A stretch of 64,000 nt of DNA from an uncultured Muribaculum sp. (GCA_910578785.1 CAJTSJ010000001.1:150612-214611); one strand, 5' to 3'. Counted from the first letter of the stretch, positions 8,704-18,432 are shown. Notes: generated by a model from the letters alone, not told the origin. Made by a program: numbers and translations.

Positions 8704-9456
8704 ATGGGCAGATACGAACGCACATTCGGACTGATAGGTTATCCATTAACCCACTCGTTTTCTCAAAACTTCTTCAACCAGAAGTTTGAAGCGGAAAACA
8801 TAAGCGCGCAATACCTTAACTTTGAAATACCGGACATTGGCGATTTAATGGAAGTAGTGGCCGAATACCCTAACCTTTCCGGGTTAAACGTAACGATTCC
8901 CTACAAGGAGCAAGTGCTGCCATATCTTGACGAAATAGACGAAGACGCAAAAAAAATCGGGGCTGTCAATGTCATTAAATTCATCCGGAAAAAAGACTCT
9001 CTCAAATTCAAGGGGTATAATTCTGACATAATCGGGTTCTGCGATTCAATAAAGCCTCTTTTGACACCACAACGCAAAAAAGCGCTGATATTAGGTACCG
9101 GCGGTGCTGCAAAAGCCGTCAGGCAGGGCCTGCTGAACCTCGGAGTAGAGCCTACTTACGTTTCCCGGACAAGGCGAGAAGGCGTCATCACCTACGAAGA
9201 CCTTACACCCGAAATTATGGCGGAACATAAAGTCATTGTAAACACCACCCCGCTTGGCATGTATCCTCATATCGACGAATGTCCGGACATATTATATTCC
9301 GAACTGACACCCCAGCACCTTTGCTATGACCTGCTTTATAATCCGGATGTAACACTGTTCATGAAACGTGCACGCGAACACGGAGCACAAGTAAAGAATG
9401 GATTAGAAATGCTATTGCTGCAGGCATTCGTCTCCTGGAACATCTGGAACGAATAG
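8704..9456 (+). CDS. aroE: Shikimate dehydrogenase
   Basis: A 250-residue enzyme that reduces 3-dehydroshikimate to shikimate with NADPH in aromatic amino acid synthesis. The N-terminus has the substrate motif GYPLTHSFS, and NVTIPYKEQ contains the catalytic Lys68. The nucleotide-binding part has GTGGAAKAV. The ending GLEMLLLQAFVSW is typical of AroE. The start MGRYERTFGL at 8704 is chosen because an upstream extension would overlap the -7 box. comEC follows 27 bases later on the same strand, probably in the same transcript. Confidence 0.94.
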   Translation: MGRYERTFGLIGYPLTHSFSQNFFNQKFEAENISAQYLNFEIPDIGDLMEVVAEYPNLSGLNVTIPYKEQVLPYLDEIDEDAKKIGAVNVIKFIRKKDSLKFKGYNSDIIGFCDSIKPLLTPQRKKALILGTGGAAKAVRQGLLNLGVEPTYVSRTRREGVITYEDLTPEIMAEHKVIVNTTPLGMYPHIDECPDILYSELTPQHLCYDLLYNPDVTLFMKRAREHGAQVKNGLEMLLLQAFVSWNIWNE

Positions 9457-9483
9457 CAAAGAGTCCCCCTCTCACTCATACAC

Positions 9484-11379
9484 ATGCGCCCTCCACTCTC
9501 CTATGTCCCCCTGTTGCCGTGGACAATACTTGTTGTCGCCGTCATAATCACCCTTAAGTTCCTTGGATTTTATACACCGGACACACCTGCTCTATTTAAA
9601 GGCAAAACGGCATACCAGGGAATAGTGACCGACATTACTGAATCAGACAGCGGACAAAAAGTAACAGCCGAATTTCAAGACTCCCTGAACCGGCCATTCC
9701 TGGCCTTACTTACAATCGCCTCATTTGACCACCGGATAGAACTTGGCGACAGCATAATTGCCAACGCGATACTTTCCCTGCCGAAACGCGACGATTCCTA
9801 TCCGGACGCATTCGACTATCAAAAACACCTGCAAGACAAAGGAATTTCAGCCGTGGGCTACGTTCCCGCGTCAAGCTTCTCAATAAAATCGAAGAGCACA
9901 TCATCGCTGACACAAGTCCGGCGATGGCAACAACGCGCCGTAGTGTTATTGAAAAGGAGCAGACTATCGGAAGGAAGCGCCAACTTTCTCGTAACAGCAC
10001 TGCTCGGCGACACAACGTCGATGCCGGAGGATGTCAGAAATGTATTTTCCGGAGCCGGACAGGCCCATATTCTGGCTCTAAGCGGAATGCATGTCGGAAT
10101 CATCACCATGGCTATACTCGTCATGTTGTTACCCCTCACCATACTAAGACTCCGACGCGCCAGACTGACAGCCACTATAATAATCCTTTGGGCCTATGCC
10201 GTATTCACAGGCTTGTCTCCGTCCGTTGTAAGAGCCGTCATTATGGCTACATGCATATCCGGAGGCTACATCCTGCAACGGCATCATGTATCGTTCAATT
10301 CCCTACTAATGGCCGCAATCCTGATACTCGCAGTATCGCCCACACAATTGTTCGACATCGGATTTCAAATGTCATTCGTCTCTGTAGCGTGCATATTGCT
10401 GTTCATGCCTGCAATTCAAAGTAGAATAAACCGCAAAAACAGAATTGTTTACCATCTATCCACAGCACTGTCTTTAACGTTGTGCGCCACGTTAGGATGC
10501 GGAATCATAACAGCCTACTACTTCCATACTTTCCCGCTATACTTTCTGCCGGCCAATCTTCCTCTGATGATAATATTACCTCCGCTGATGGGCGGTGGCA
10601 CACTATTGCTTATATTGGAGCATACCGGATATGACCCCTCATGGTTATGCCTGACGATAGACAGCATCTACAATTTAGCATACGGTTATGCAGAATGGAT
10701 CAGCCGGCTCCCTAATGCTATTATCAGAAATATATATCCACCTCAATCAATTTTCATTCCTTACTACGCATCCGTCCTATTACTCGCCCTCAGCCTATGG
10801 ATCAGGAAGAAATGGGCATGGATTTCCTTATCCGCAACAGTGTCATTGATTGTCATAATACCTCTGGCGGTCACTGCAGAGAGTCCGGCAAGCGAATATT
10901 TCATTCCAAGGGACTACCGGAATGTCTCAATAGTCCATTACGACGGCAATGAAGCAATCCTGATAGCACTGTCATCACCGTTAAGGGCCAAAGATTTACT
11001 CAATGAAAGCAACGCCAAATACAGAGATTTCTTAGGACGAAGAAATCTCGATTCAATATATCTTTTTGACTACACAGCCACGAAACCGGGCATTATACGA
11101 AATTACAACCATGTAAAGATAAACGAAACCTCATACATATTCATTGATTCCGACTCATTGCCGGATGCCCAGGCTGGCAATCGCGTCAACTACGCCGTAA
11201 TATGCAACGGCTTCAAGGGCAACATACTTGACATTCCGGGTGCCGTTTCGCCCGACACCATACTGTTGAGTGCAAACTTAAATGCCAGGAGACACAACAG
11301 ATACGAGGATTCCCTGCAAGTCCACAATATACCGTACCGCTCTCTACGGCATTCTACACACCACGTAAAGAACCTTTAG
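9484..11379 (+). CDS. comEC: ComEC/Rec2-family competence membrane protein
   Basis: A 631-residue polytopic protein of the ComEC/Rec2 family, the inner-membrane channel for single-stranded DNA in transformation. After two N-terminal membrane segments comes the DUF4131-type soluble region (about 35-130). The Competence domain opens with GQAHILALSGMHVGI near residue 195 and continues through many hydrophobic helices to about residue 460. The C-terminal ~165 residues are soluble but show no metallo-beta-lactamase HxHxDH motif, so the nuclease-like domain of longer ComECs appears absent. Its stop overlaps the stop of the convergent ugd gene. Competence itself is not shown. Confidence 0.88.
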   Translation: MRPPLSYVPLLPWTILVVAVIITLKFLGFYTPDTPALFKGKTAYQGIVTDITESDSGQKVTAEFQDSLNRPFLALLTIASFDHRIELGDSIIANAILSLPKRDDSYPDAFDYQKHLQDKGISAVGYVPASSFSIKSKSTSSLTQVRRWQQRAVVLLKRSRLSEGSANFLVTALLGDTTSMPEDVRNVFSGAGQAHILALSGMHVGIITMAILVMLLPLTILRLRRARLTATIIILWAYAVFTGLSPSVVRAVIMATCISGGYILQRHHVSFNSLLMAAILILAVSPTQLFDIGFQMSFVSVACILLFMPAIQSRINRKNRIVYHLSTALSLTLCATLGCGIITAYYFHTFPLYFLPANLPLMIILPPLMGGGTLLLILEHTGYDPSWLCLTIDSIYNLAYGYAEWISRLPNAIIRNIYPPQSIFIPYYASVLLLALSLWIRKKWAWISLSATVSLIVIIPLAVTAESPASEYFIPRDYRNVSIVHYDGNEAILIALSSPLRAKDLLNESNAKYRDFLGRRNLDSIYLFDYTATKPGIIRNYNHVKINETSYIFIDSDSLPDAQAGNRVNYAVICNGFKGNILDIPGAVSPDTILLSANLNARRHNRYEDSLQVHNIPYRSLRHSTHHVKNL

Positions 11380-12710
11380 CCGATTTTCAAATACGTAAAG
11401 CCATTTTCCAGCACCTCGTCGCGGTCGAATATGTTACGTCCGTCGACAATCACAGGACGCTCCTCCCCATCGGCAGAAGGCTGTGGACGCATGACCCTCT
11501 TCAACACCTGCCATGACGGCACTCGGAACTGCTTCCATTCCGTAATCAACGCCAAAGCATCCGCATCCATCACCGCATCATACATATCCTTGCAATAAAC
11601 GACGCAGTCGCCTATTCGACGACGACATTCTTCCATTGCCACGGGATCATATACCTTAACAGTAGCGCCTGCCTCCAAAAGCCGGTTTATCACGACCAAT
11701 GCAGGAGCCTCTCGCATATCGTCCGTCTCAGGCTTGAATGCCAGGCCCCAGAGCGCGACAGTCTTTCCGCGAAGTTCTCCAAGAGCACTTTTAAGCTTCT
11801 TAACCACTATCTCCTTCTGACGCTCATTGACAGCCTCAACAGCCTCAATCACCCCCATCACATATCCATGTTCACGTCCGGTATGAGCCAATGCCTTTAC
11901 ATCTTTGGGGAAACACGAGCCTCCATAGCCGCATCCGGCATAAAGAAATTTAGAGCCGATACGCGCATCAGTTCCTATGCCCTTTCTGACCATATCTACG
12001 TCGGCACCTACAAGATCGCACAAGTTTGCGATGTCGTTCATAAACGATATTCTGGTAGCCAACATTGCATTTGCCGCATATTTTGTCATTTCGGCCGACG
12101 GAATGTCCATGAAATACACACGGAAGTTATTTGTAAGGAAAGGCCGGTAAAGCTTCGTCATCACTTTTCTTGCCCTGTCCGACTCGACTCCAACCACAAC
12201 CCTGTCAGGCGACATAAAATCCTTGATTGCAGCCCCCTCCTTTAAGAATTCCGGATTCGACGCCACCTCAAACGGCACGTCGACACCACGCCTGGTGAGC
12301 TCTTCGGCAATAACTGATTTTACCTTTTCGGCCGTCCCTACCGGAACAGTCGATTTCGTGACCAAAATCGTATACTTGTTTATATGACGGCCAAAGTTTC
12401 TGGCAACATCAAGTACATACCTCAAATCGGCAGACCCGTCTTCATCAGGAGGAGTGCCCACAGCGGAAAATACGACTTCAACGTCGTCAAGCACCTCCGT
12501 CAAATCCGTTTTAAAGTGAAGACGTCCGGCTTCGACATTACGTCCGACCAAATCGGCAAGCCCGGGTTCATAAATAGGAATCTCTCCGCGCAACAGACGA
12601 TTAATCTTGGCTTCGTCAATGTCGACACATGTCACATCAATTCCCATCTCAGAAAAGCAGGCACCCGAAACGAGTCCCACATATCCGGTCCCGACAACAG
12701 CTATTTTCAT
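11376..12710 (-). CDS. ugd: UDP-glucose 6-dehydrogenase
   Basis: A 444-residue NAD-dependent enzyme oxidising UDP-glucose to UDP-glucuronate, a precursor of acidic surface sugars. The N-terminal Rossmann motif is VGTGYVGLVSG. The catalytic Cys266 lies in GCGYGGSCFPKD, and the C-terminal UDP-binding domain is complete. It starts 25 bases after the stop of the membrane epimerase gene 12736-14694, so the two share the promoter at 14747-14779 and probably a role in exopolysaccharide or capsule precursors. Its 3' end overlaps comEC tail to tail by four bases. Confidence 0.95.
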   Translation of the reverse strand: MKIAVVGTGYVGLVSGACFSEMGIDVTCVDIDEAKINRLLRGEIPIYEPGLADLVGRNVEAGRLHFKTDLTEVLDDVEVVFSAVGTPPDEDGSADLRYVLDVARNFGRHINKYTILVTKSTVPVGTAEKVKSVIAEELTRRGVDVPFEVASNPEFLKEGAAIKDFMSPDRVVVGVESDRARKVMTKLYRPFLTNNFRVYFMDIPSAEMTKYAANAMLATRISFMNDIANLCDLVGADVDMVRKGIGTDARIGSKFLYAGCGYGGSCFPKDVKALAHTGREHGYVMGVIEAVEAVNERQKEIVVKKLKSALGELRGKTVALWGLAFKPETDDMREAPALVVINRLLEAGATVKVYDPVAMEECRRRIGDCVVYCKDMYDAVMDADALALITEWKQFRVPSWQVLKRVMRPQPSADGEERPVIVDGRNIFDRDEVLENGFTYLKIG

Positions 12711-12735
12711 CGATTCACATTAAATCAATTAATCT

Positions 12736-14694
12736 CTATTTTGAATCTTCCGAAGCCACATTCAACTCCTTATCATACTTTTCATAAATAGAGTTTTTCG
12801 ACTTAAATTCCGGAACCGTCTGCTTCATCAACCGTACCATAGCCGGGATTTCTACAGCCCTGGACAATTCTTCAAGATTATCAACCGCCGACATAGCATC
12901 AGACAGTGAGTATTCACGAACCTTTGCGATTCTTATTCTATTATGATCCGTAGGTATGGTATTCTCCGTATTTGACAGAACTTCCTCATATAATTTTTCA
13001 CCGGGGCGCAAACCGGTGTATTCAATCTTAATATCCTGATTAGGGACAAAACCTGCCAGTTCAATCATTCTTCGTGCCAGCGAAGCAATTTTAACAGACT
13101 CTCCCATATCGAATACAAAAATCTGATTGCCGGTAGTCATTGTCGCAGCCTCCATTACCAAACGACAAGCTTCCGGTATGGTCATAAAGAATCTTGTTAT
13201 TTCAGGATGCGTAACGGTTACCGGACCTCCCTTAGCTATCTGTTCCCGGAAACGAGGTATTACAGAACCATTCGATCCAAGCACATTTCCAAACCGTGTC
13301 GTAACAAATCTCGTATTACCTTTCTTTTCACCGGAAGCAAGCGCAAGGCCAAGCGACTGAACATATATTTCAGCCAGACGTTTTGTACATCCCATTATAT
13401 TGGTGGGATTAACAGCCTTGTCCGTCGATATCATAACCATTTTTTCAGCACCATATTCAAGGCACTTATCCGCTACATTGCGTGAACCAGCCACATTTAC
13501 CAACACGGCCTCGCAAGGGTTCTCCTCCATCAACGGCACATGCTTATAAGCCGCCGCGTGGAACACGACCTGCGGATTATATTTACGGAACACAAAATCA
13601 AGACGGGCAGGAATACGGACATCACCTATGACCGGAACAAAATCAAGGTCTGGGTAACGCTCTTCAAACTCCAGTCGAACATTGTGCATAGGCGTTTCAG
13701 CGTTGTCAAACATAACAAGTTTTCCAATACCGAAACCGGCTAACTGGCGACACAATTCCGAGCCAATGGATCCGGCCGCACCTGTTACAAGTATCGTCTT
13801 ACCACGAAATTCAGCGCGAATTTCTTCCATTGAAATCTTAATTTCATCACGGCCCAATAAGTCTTCGATTTTTATCTCTCTGACCCCGTTCTTCATAACG
13901 CGGCCATCTATTATCTCATCTATCGGAGGTGCAATAAGAGCCTTCATTCCATTGTCTACGGCATATTTCACAAGACGCTCCTGCTCAATGCGAGCCTCTT
14001 CCTCCTTAGCAAACAGCACTGCCGAAATATCTCGTCCCGTATTTAGCGACCTCAAGTCTTCCAGTTTATCGAAATAGAACACAGGACAACCGGATATAGT
14101 ATTGTTTAAAGTACCACCCGGTGAAAGAAAGCCAACAACATCGTAGTGCGGAGACTGAGACAAACGTTTCACCAAAGCTACGGACTTATCGCCGGTTCCG
14201 TAAACGAGAACATGCTGAACATTCTGACGTCTTCTTATATTGCTTTTTATCCTGTCGTACATTACAACCATTATGACGCGCACAAATATCAACGCCGTGA
14301 TAGTCAATGCCATGTCAAGTATAAGCAATGACAAATCCGTCAATACCCCCATTTCTCTCAACTTACCCAACCATGGCAAAACCATCAGCAAAACCGACAG
14401 CAAAACTTCCTTTGACACCACGGCAGATAAAAGCAAGCCAATCTCTCTAAGAGTCGTGTGGCGAATGACGATGCGGTATGTATGAAGCAAATAAAAGCTT
14501 ATTGCAGACACTACAACAGAACCGCCAAGCCAGACAATCGGCAACGATGCAGATACAAACAGATTTTTATCATGCAACGAAAACAATGCTAATGCAATCG
14601 CACTTGCAATAAACGACACCGCCAAATCGATACATAAAATCGCCCAGGAATTTAAATAACGCGCCAAAAATGGCCTCAGGCTTTCAAATTTCAT
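12736..14694 (-). CDS. Membrane-bound nucleotide-sugar epimerase/dehydratase (CapD/WbpM/FlaA1 type)
   Basis: A protein of about 652 residues with four N-terminal membrane helices (residues ~15-140), a first Rossmann-like region (VLVYGTGDKSVALVKRL) and a second SDR domain starting ILVTGAAGSIGSELCRQL. The SDR domain uses a modified catalytic region (MISTDKAVNPTNIMGCTKR) as in long 4,6-dehydratases of the WbpM/PglF type. The expected reaction is dehydration of UDP-GlcNAc or a related sugar for surface glycans. The start at 14694 follows a promoter at 14747-14779; longer in-frame starts lie upstream of the transcription start and are rejected. ugd follows in the same unit. Confidence 0.9.
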   Translation of the reverse strand: MKFESLRPFLARYLNSWAILCIDLAVSFIASAIALALFSLHDKNLFVSASLPIVWLGGSVVVSAISFYLLHTYRIVIRHTTLREIGLLLSAVVSKEVLLSVLLMVLPWLGKLREMGVLTDLSLLILDMALTITALIFVRVIMVVMYDRIKSNIRRRQNVQHVLVYGTGDKSVALVKRLSQSPHYDVVGFLSPGGTLNNTISGCPVFYFDKLEDLRSLNTGRDISAVLFAKEEEARIEQERLVKYAVDNGMKALIAPPIDEIIDGRVMKNGVREIKIEDLLGRDEIKISMEEIRAEFRGKTILVTGAAGSIGSELCRQLAGFGIGKLVMFDNAETPMHNVRLEFEERYPDLDFVPVIGDVRIPARLDFVFRKYNPQVVFHAAAYKHVPLMEENPCEAVLVNVAGSRNVADKCLEYGAEKMVMISTDKAVNPTNIMGCTKRLAEIYVQSLGLALASGEKKGNTRFVTTRFGNVLGSNGSVIPRFREQIAKGGPVTVTHPEITRFFMTIPEACRLVMEAATMTTGNQIFVFDMGESVKIASLARRMIELAGFVPNQDIKIEYTGLRPGEKLYEEVLSNTENTIPTDHNRIRIAKVREYSLSDAMSAVDNLEELSRAVEIPAMVRLMKQTVPEFKSKNSIYEKYDKELNVASEDSK

Positions 14695-14746
14695 AATGCT
14701 TATAAATAATATTTCTGAACCAAGTAATTTTTTAGATTCCTTAACT

Positions 14747-14779
14747 GCAAAGATATAAAATCTCCCGGTATTATACAAA
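14747..14779 (-). promoter_or_regulatory. Promoter of the epimerase-ugd operon
   Basis: Leftward TTTG (14776-14779), 20 bases, TATCTTTGC (14747-14755). The predicted start near 14743 fixes translation at 14694. A CAA microsatellite lies about 60 bases upstream. Confidence 0.82.
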
Positions 14780-14840
14780 CTTGTTACAACCTTATTTGCC
14801 CAATCAAATTTGGCAAAGCCGATTTTAAAACAAAATCAGC

Positions 14841-14885
<45 letters not shown>

Positions 14886-14896
14886 GGCATTAATTC

Positions 14897-14934
14897 AAAA
14901 GCGGGAATGCTTACGATAAACCATACCCGCTTTT
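14897..14934 (-). terminator. tRNA-Arg terminator
   Basis: A 9-bp stem (14926-14934 with 14897-14905) around a 20-base loop. Read leftward, it ends in CCCGCTTTT. It lies directly after the tRNA 3' end. Confidence 0.65.
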
Positions 14935-14936
14935 CG

Positions 14937-15010
14937 TGATCCGGTTGGGATTCGAACCCAAGACCCACAGCTTAGAAGGCTGTTGCTCTATCCAGCTGAG
15001 CTACCGGACC
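14937..15010 (-). tRNA. tRNA-Arg (anticodon TCT)
   Basis: A 74-base cloverleaf. Acceptor GGTCCGG pairs with CCGGATC. The anticodon arm ACAGC-CTTCTAA-GCTGT gives anticodon TCT, and the T arm is TTGGG-TTCGAAT-CCCAA. CCA is not encoded. Its own promoter and terminator flank it. Confidence 0.96.
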
Positions 15011-15025
15011 TCACCTTAATTTTGT

Positions 15026-15058
15026 GCAAAGTTAGTGTTTTTTGCCATACCTGACAAA
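15026..15058 (-). promoter_or_regulatory. Promoter of tRNA-Arg
   Basis: Leftward TTTG (15055-15058), 20 bases, TAACTTTGC (15026-15034). Start predicted near 15022. Confidence 0.8.
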
Positions 15059-15099
15059 TATTTTTCTCAAGTAATCGGATTTACGTCAATTGTCGCCGT

Positions 15100-15984
15100 C
15101 TATCCGAGTCGTTCGAGCACCTGACGGATTTTCTCATAAGTGGTTATTCTGGTCGGGACGAGAGGCAAGCGCAACTCATTTTCGATATAACCCATCGCAT
15201 GCAACAGACATTTCACCCCAGCCGGATTACCATCGACAAACAGCAGACTGAACAGCTCCGTAAACCGGTGGTGAATCATTAGCGCACGAGTATAGTCGCC
15301 CTCAAGAGCAAGGCGCACCATCCTTGAAAACTCACGCGGGAACGCATTGCCTATTACAGATATCACACCTACCGCCCCCAACGTTATCAGAGGATAGGTG
15401 ATGCCGTCGTCGCCGGATATGACCATAAAGTCTTCCGGTTTATTCTTTATTATATCATCTATTTGCGAAAAATTGCCCGATGCTTCTTTTATACCTATGA
15501 TATTGTCAAAATCACGAGCCAGACGCAACGTGGTTTCTGCCGTCATGTTTACCCCGGTACGGCCAGGAACATTGTATAATATTATAGGCAACGGAGAAGC
15601 TTCAGATAGAGCCTTGTAATGCTGATATATGCCCTCCTGCGACGGCTTGTTATAATAAGGCACCACCGACAGCACGGCACTATATGCCGATAAGTCCTCA
15701 GATTTCAGTTGCTCCACGAGTGCGAGTGTATTATTGCCGCCGATACCGACCACCAAAGGCACACGTCCGGCGACACGTTCTACAACGAACTTCTTAACGG
15801 CATCCTTTTCCTCAGCGTTGAGCGTAGCCGTTTCAGCAGTAGTGCCAAGCACAACAAGAAAGTCTACACCATTTTTCACCTGATATTCAAGCAAGCGCGC
15901 AAGAGCATTAAAATCAATCGATTTATCATGCTTAAACGGAGTGATTAGCGCCACTCCCATTCCTTTTAAACAAATACGCGACAT
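15100..15984 (-). CDS. dapA: 4-hydroxy-tetrahydrodipicolinate synthase
   Basis: A 294-residue class I aldolase-fold enzyme condensing pyruvate with aspartate semialdehyde in lysine and diaminopimelate synthesis. Lys166 in IGIKEASG forms the Schiff base, Tyr137 in YNVPGRTG is the proton relay, and the GTTAET substrate loop is at 48-53. Length is normal. It is a single gene with its own promoter at 16013-16044; no lysine riboswitch is seen in the short leader. Confidence 0.96.
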   Translation of the reverse strand: MSRICLKGMGVALITPFKHDKSIDFNALARLLEYQVKNGVDFLVVLGTTAETATLNAEEKDAVKKFVVERVAGRVPLVVGIGGNNTLALVEQLKSEDLSAYSAVLSVVPYYNKPSQEGIYQHYKALSEASPLPIILYNVPGRTGVNMTAETTLRLARDFDNIIGIKEASGNFSQIDDIIKNKPEDFMVISGDDGITYPLITLGAVGVISVIGNAFPREFSRMVRLALEGDYTRALMIHHRFTELFSLLFVDGNPAGVKCLLHAMGYIENELRLPLVPTRITTYEKIRQVLERLG

Positions 15985-16012
15985 AAAATATGTTGTGGAT
16001 GTTTTTGTTATT

Positions 16013-16044
16013 GCAAAGTTATGTATATTCCCTCTTTTTTACAA
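16013..16044 (-). promoter_or_regulatory. Promoter of dapA
   Basis: Leftward TTG (16042-16044), 20 bases, TAACTTTGC (16013-16021). The leader is about 25 bases. Confidence 0.72.
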
Positions 16045-16222
16045 CACTTGCCAATATTTTTAAGTTCGGAAAGCGAGTCATTCACTTTTTACATCACCTT
16101 TGCCATATTAAACTACTAATCAAGATGGATGCAAGAATGATTCATACTAACCGGAACCGCAACTGAAATACTTGCGAAGCAAAGGCCTGCACTATTAGAC
16201 ATCACGACCCAAACACAACAGA

Positions 16223-16303
16223 AAGGCCGGACTGCTTTTTCTGAAGTGACCCCAAAAGTTTTGTGTCTAACTTTTGGGGTGCAGTTCATTTCAGTCCGGC
16301 CTT
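16223..16303 (-). terminator. ftsH terminator with an insertion in its loop
   Basis: The outer 12-bp perfect stem is 16223-16234 with 16292-16303, just after the ftsH stop in the direction of transcription. The loop is unusually long because it contains a second inverted repeat (16242-16288). Confidence 0.65.
16242..16288. mobile_element. 47-bp inverted-repeat element, MITE-like, flanked by TTTC
   Basis: Two imperfect inverted repeats, TGAAGTGACCCCAAAAGTT and its partner, whose reverse complement is TGAACTGCACCCCAAAAGTT, are separated by 8 bases. The ends are TGA...TCA. The direct repeat TTTC occurs on both sides (16238-16241 and 16289-16292), as expected of a target duplication. From memory the ends resemble IS3-family termini; no transposase is present. 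Confidence 0.55.
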
Positions 16304-16331
16304 ATATTTAGAAACTGTCTAAACTCTTCAA

Positions 16332-18398
16332 TTATTTTCCGGCCACAGGAGGCACGGGCGGTATGTTAGGTTTTTCGTCTGACTGCTTTACATCGGAGGC
16401 TACATCTACGGCATCGACATCCTCCACACCGGCCTCGGATTCAGCCTCGCCATTACCTGCCGGAGCCTCAGGCAACTGCTTGCCCTGCTCCTTGCGGCTT
16501 GCAAAAATCTCATCTGTACGCGAAACCCAAGGACGCTTACCGAATATATGCTCTACATCTTCCGTAAAGATGACTTCTCGAGCTATCAGAACTTCGGCCA
16601 ACTGCTTATGACCTTCGGCATGCTCGGTCAGAATCTTCTTGGCGCGTTCATACTGTTCATTGATTATTCGCGACACTTCCGCATCGATGTCCTTGGCGCG
16701 TTCCTCACTGTAAGGCTTCGAGAAGCCATATTCCTGACCGGTCGAATCGTAATAGCTCAGATTCGGCAACCTGTCGCTCATTCCGTAATAAACCACCATG
16801 GCATAGGCAAGCTTGGTCACTCGCTCAAGGTCGTTGGCGGCACCGGTCGATATCCGTCCCAGGAACAGCTCCTCGGCGGCACGTCCGCCCAATGTGGCGC
16901 ACATTTCGTCGAGCAACGCCTGCGACGGCGTAATCTGACGTTCTTCCGGCAGATACCAGGCCGCGCCGAGAGCCTTGCCTCGCGGCACTATGGTCACTTT
17001 AATCAGCGGAGACGCATAACGCAGATGCCAAGATATAGTGGCATGTCCAGCCTCATGCACGGCTATGGCATGTTTCTCTTCATCCGTAGTGATTTTCGAG
17101 CGCTTCTCAAGACCGCCGATTATTCTGTCGACGGCATTGTTGAAGTCCTCCTTAGTCACGGCTTTCTTGTTGCCTCTCGCCGCAATAAGCGCGGCCTCGT
17201 TACAAACATTGGCTATGTCAGCACCAGAAAAGCCCGGTGTCTGACGGGCGAGAGTCTCCACATCAAGAGATTCATCGGTCTTTATGTTGCGCAGATGCAC
17301 ATTAAAGATAGCCACACGGTCGTTGAGGTCCGGAAGGTCGACATATATCTGGCGGTCGAAACGTCCGGCACGCATCAATGCCTTGTCAAGAATGTCGGCA
17401 CGGTTAGTAGCCGCAAGTATGATCACGCCGGAGTTAGAGCCGAAACCGTCCATTTCAGTAAGCAACTGATTCAAGGTGTTTTCGCGCTCATCATTGGCAC
17501 CCATATTCGGATTACGGCCACGTGCACGTCCAACAGCGTCAATTTCATCGATGAACACAATGCATGGAGCCTTCTCCTTGGCCTGGCGGAACAAGTCGCG
17601 CACACGCGAAGCACCCACGCCGACAAACATCTCCACGAAGTCAGAACCCGACATCGAGAAGAAAGGCACATTGGCCTCTCCGGCCACAGCTTTAGCAAGC
17701 AAAGTCTTTCCGGTTCCGGGAGGGCCCACCAACAATGCGCCCTTAGGAATTTTACCACCCAGATCGGTATATCGCTGCGGATTCTTAAGGAATTCCACGA
17801 TTTCCTCTATTTCAGTCTTTGCCTCCGAAAGTCCGGCCACGTCCTTGAATGTAACCTGTATCGGGCCGTCCTTGTCAAATATCTTGGCTTTGGACTTACC
17901 GACGCTAAACACGCCTCCGCCTCCGCCGTCCTTATTGGACATTCTGCGGAAAGCAAATATCCAGAACGCGATAATCAGGATTATCGGGCCAAACGACCAC
18001 AACAGAGCCGAAAAGTCGCTTCCTTTCTCAAATTTGACATCGCCGTTAAAAACCCCTTCCGCCTTCCACTGCTCAATCTTATCCTGAAGCTTGTCGGCAC
18101 TCGGTATGTCGGTCAGCAATTTGGCCTCCTGACCCGAACCTTGGGTGAATTGGCTACGATGAAAAATAGTAGAGGCTACGGAATCGGCCAGATAAGCCTC
18201 TGCCTGGTTTTTATTGGTAAAAACGACTATTCGCTCTACCCCTCCGTCAAGCACCCGCTTCTCAAAGTCGGAGTAACTGACCTCTTTGGTTATAGAATTA
18301 TCGTCCAGATAAAACAGCCCTGCAAGAAATATACCAATGATGGCATACATCCAGTACATGCTGAATTTTATGGTTCTTTTCTTCGGTTTTTGTTCCAT
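16332..18398 (-). CDS. ftsH: ATP-dependent zinc metalloprotease FtsH
   Basis: A 688-residue membrane AAA+ protease for quality control of membrane and short-lived cytosolic proteins. Two membrane helices (about 15-32 and 132-150) flank a periplasmic domain. A Gly-rich linker precedes the AAA module, with Walker A GPPGTGKT at 225-232 and VFIDEIDAVG at 281-290, followed by arginine-finger residues. The peptidase domain has HEAGH at 448-452. The last ~60 residues form an acidic, Pro-rich tail. It follows rsfS by 34 bases, probably in one operon. Confidence 0.97.
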   Translation of the reverse strand: MEQKPKKRTIKFSMYWMYAIIGIFLAGLFYLDDNSITKEVSYSDFEKRVLDGGVERIVVFTNKNQAEAYLADSVASTIFHRSQFTQGSGQEAKLLTDIPSADKLQDKIEQWKAEGVFNGDVKFEKGSDFSALLWSFGPIILIIAFWIFAFRRMSNKDGGGGGVFSVGKSKAKIFDKDGPIQVTFKDVAGLSEAKTEIEEIVEFLKNPQRYTDLGGKIPKGALLVGPPGTGKTLLAKAVAGEANVPFFSMSGSDFVEMFVGVGASRVRDLFRQAKEKAPCIVFIDEIDAVGRARGRNPNMGANDERENTLNQLLTEMDGFGSNSGVIILAATNRADILDKALMRAGRFDRQIYVDLPDLNDRVAIFNVHLRNIKTDESLDVETLARQTPGFSGADIANVCNEAALIAARGNKKAVTKEDFNNAVDRIIGGLEKRSKITTDEEKHAIAVHEAGHATISWHLRYASPLIKVTIVPRGKALGAAWYLPEERQITPSQALLDEMCATLGGRAAEELFLGRISTGAANDLERVTKLAYAMVVYYGMSDRLPNLSYYDSTGQEYGFSKPYSEERAKDIDAEVSRIINEQYERAKKILTEHAEGHKQLAEVLIAREVIFTEDVEHIFGKRPWVSRTDEIFASRKEQGKQLPEAPAGNGEAESEAGVEDVDAVDVASDVKQSDEKPNIPPVPPVAGK

Positions 18399-18432
18399 GT
18401 TCTTTTACGGAATAGGATGTATATAGGTATAT

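Larger units (their letters stand above)
15985..16331. other. Spacer between dapA and ftsH
   Basis: It holds the dapA promoter (16013-16044) and the ftsH terminator with an embedded inverted-repeat element (16223-16303). Between them, 16045-16222 shows no gene or structure that I can support. Confidence 0.6.
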
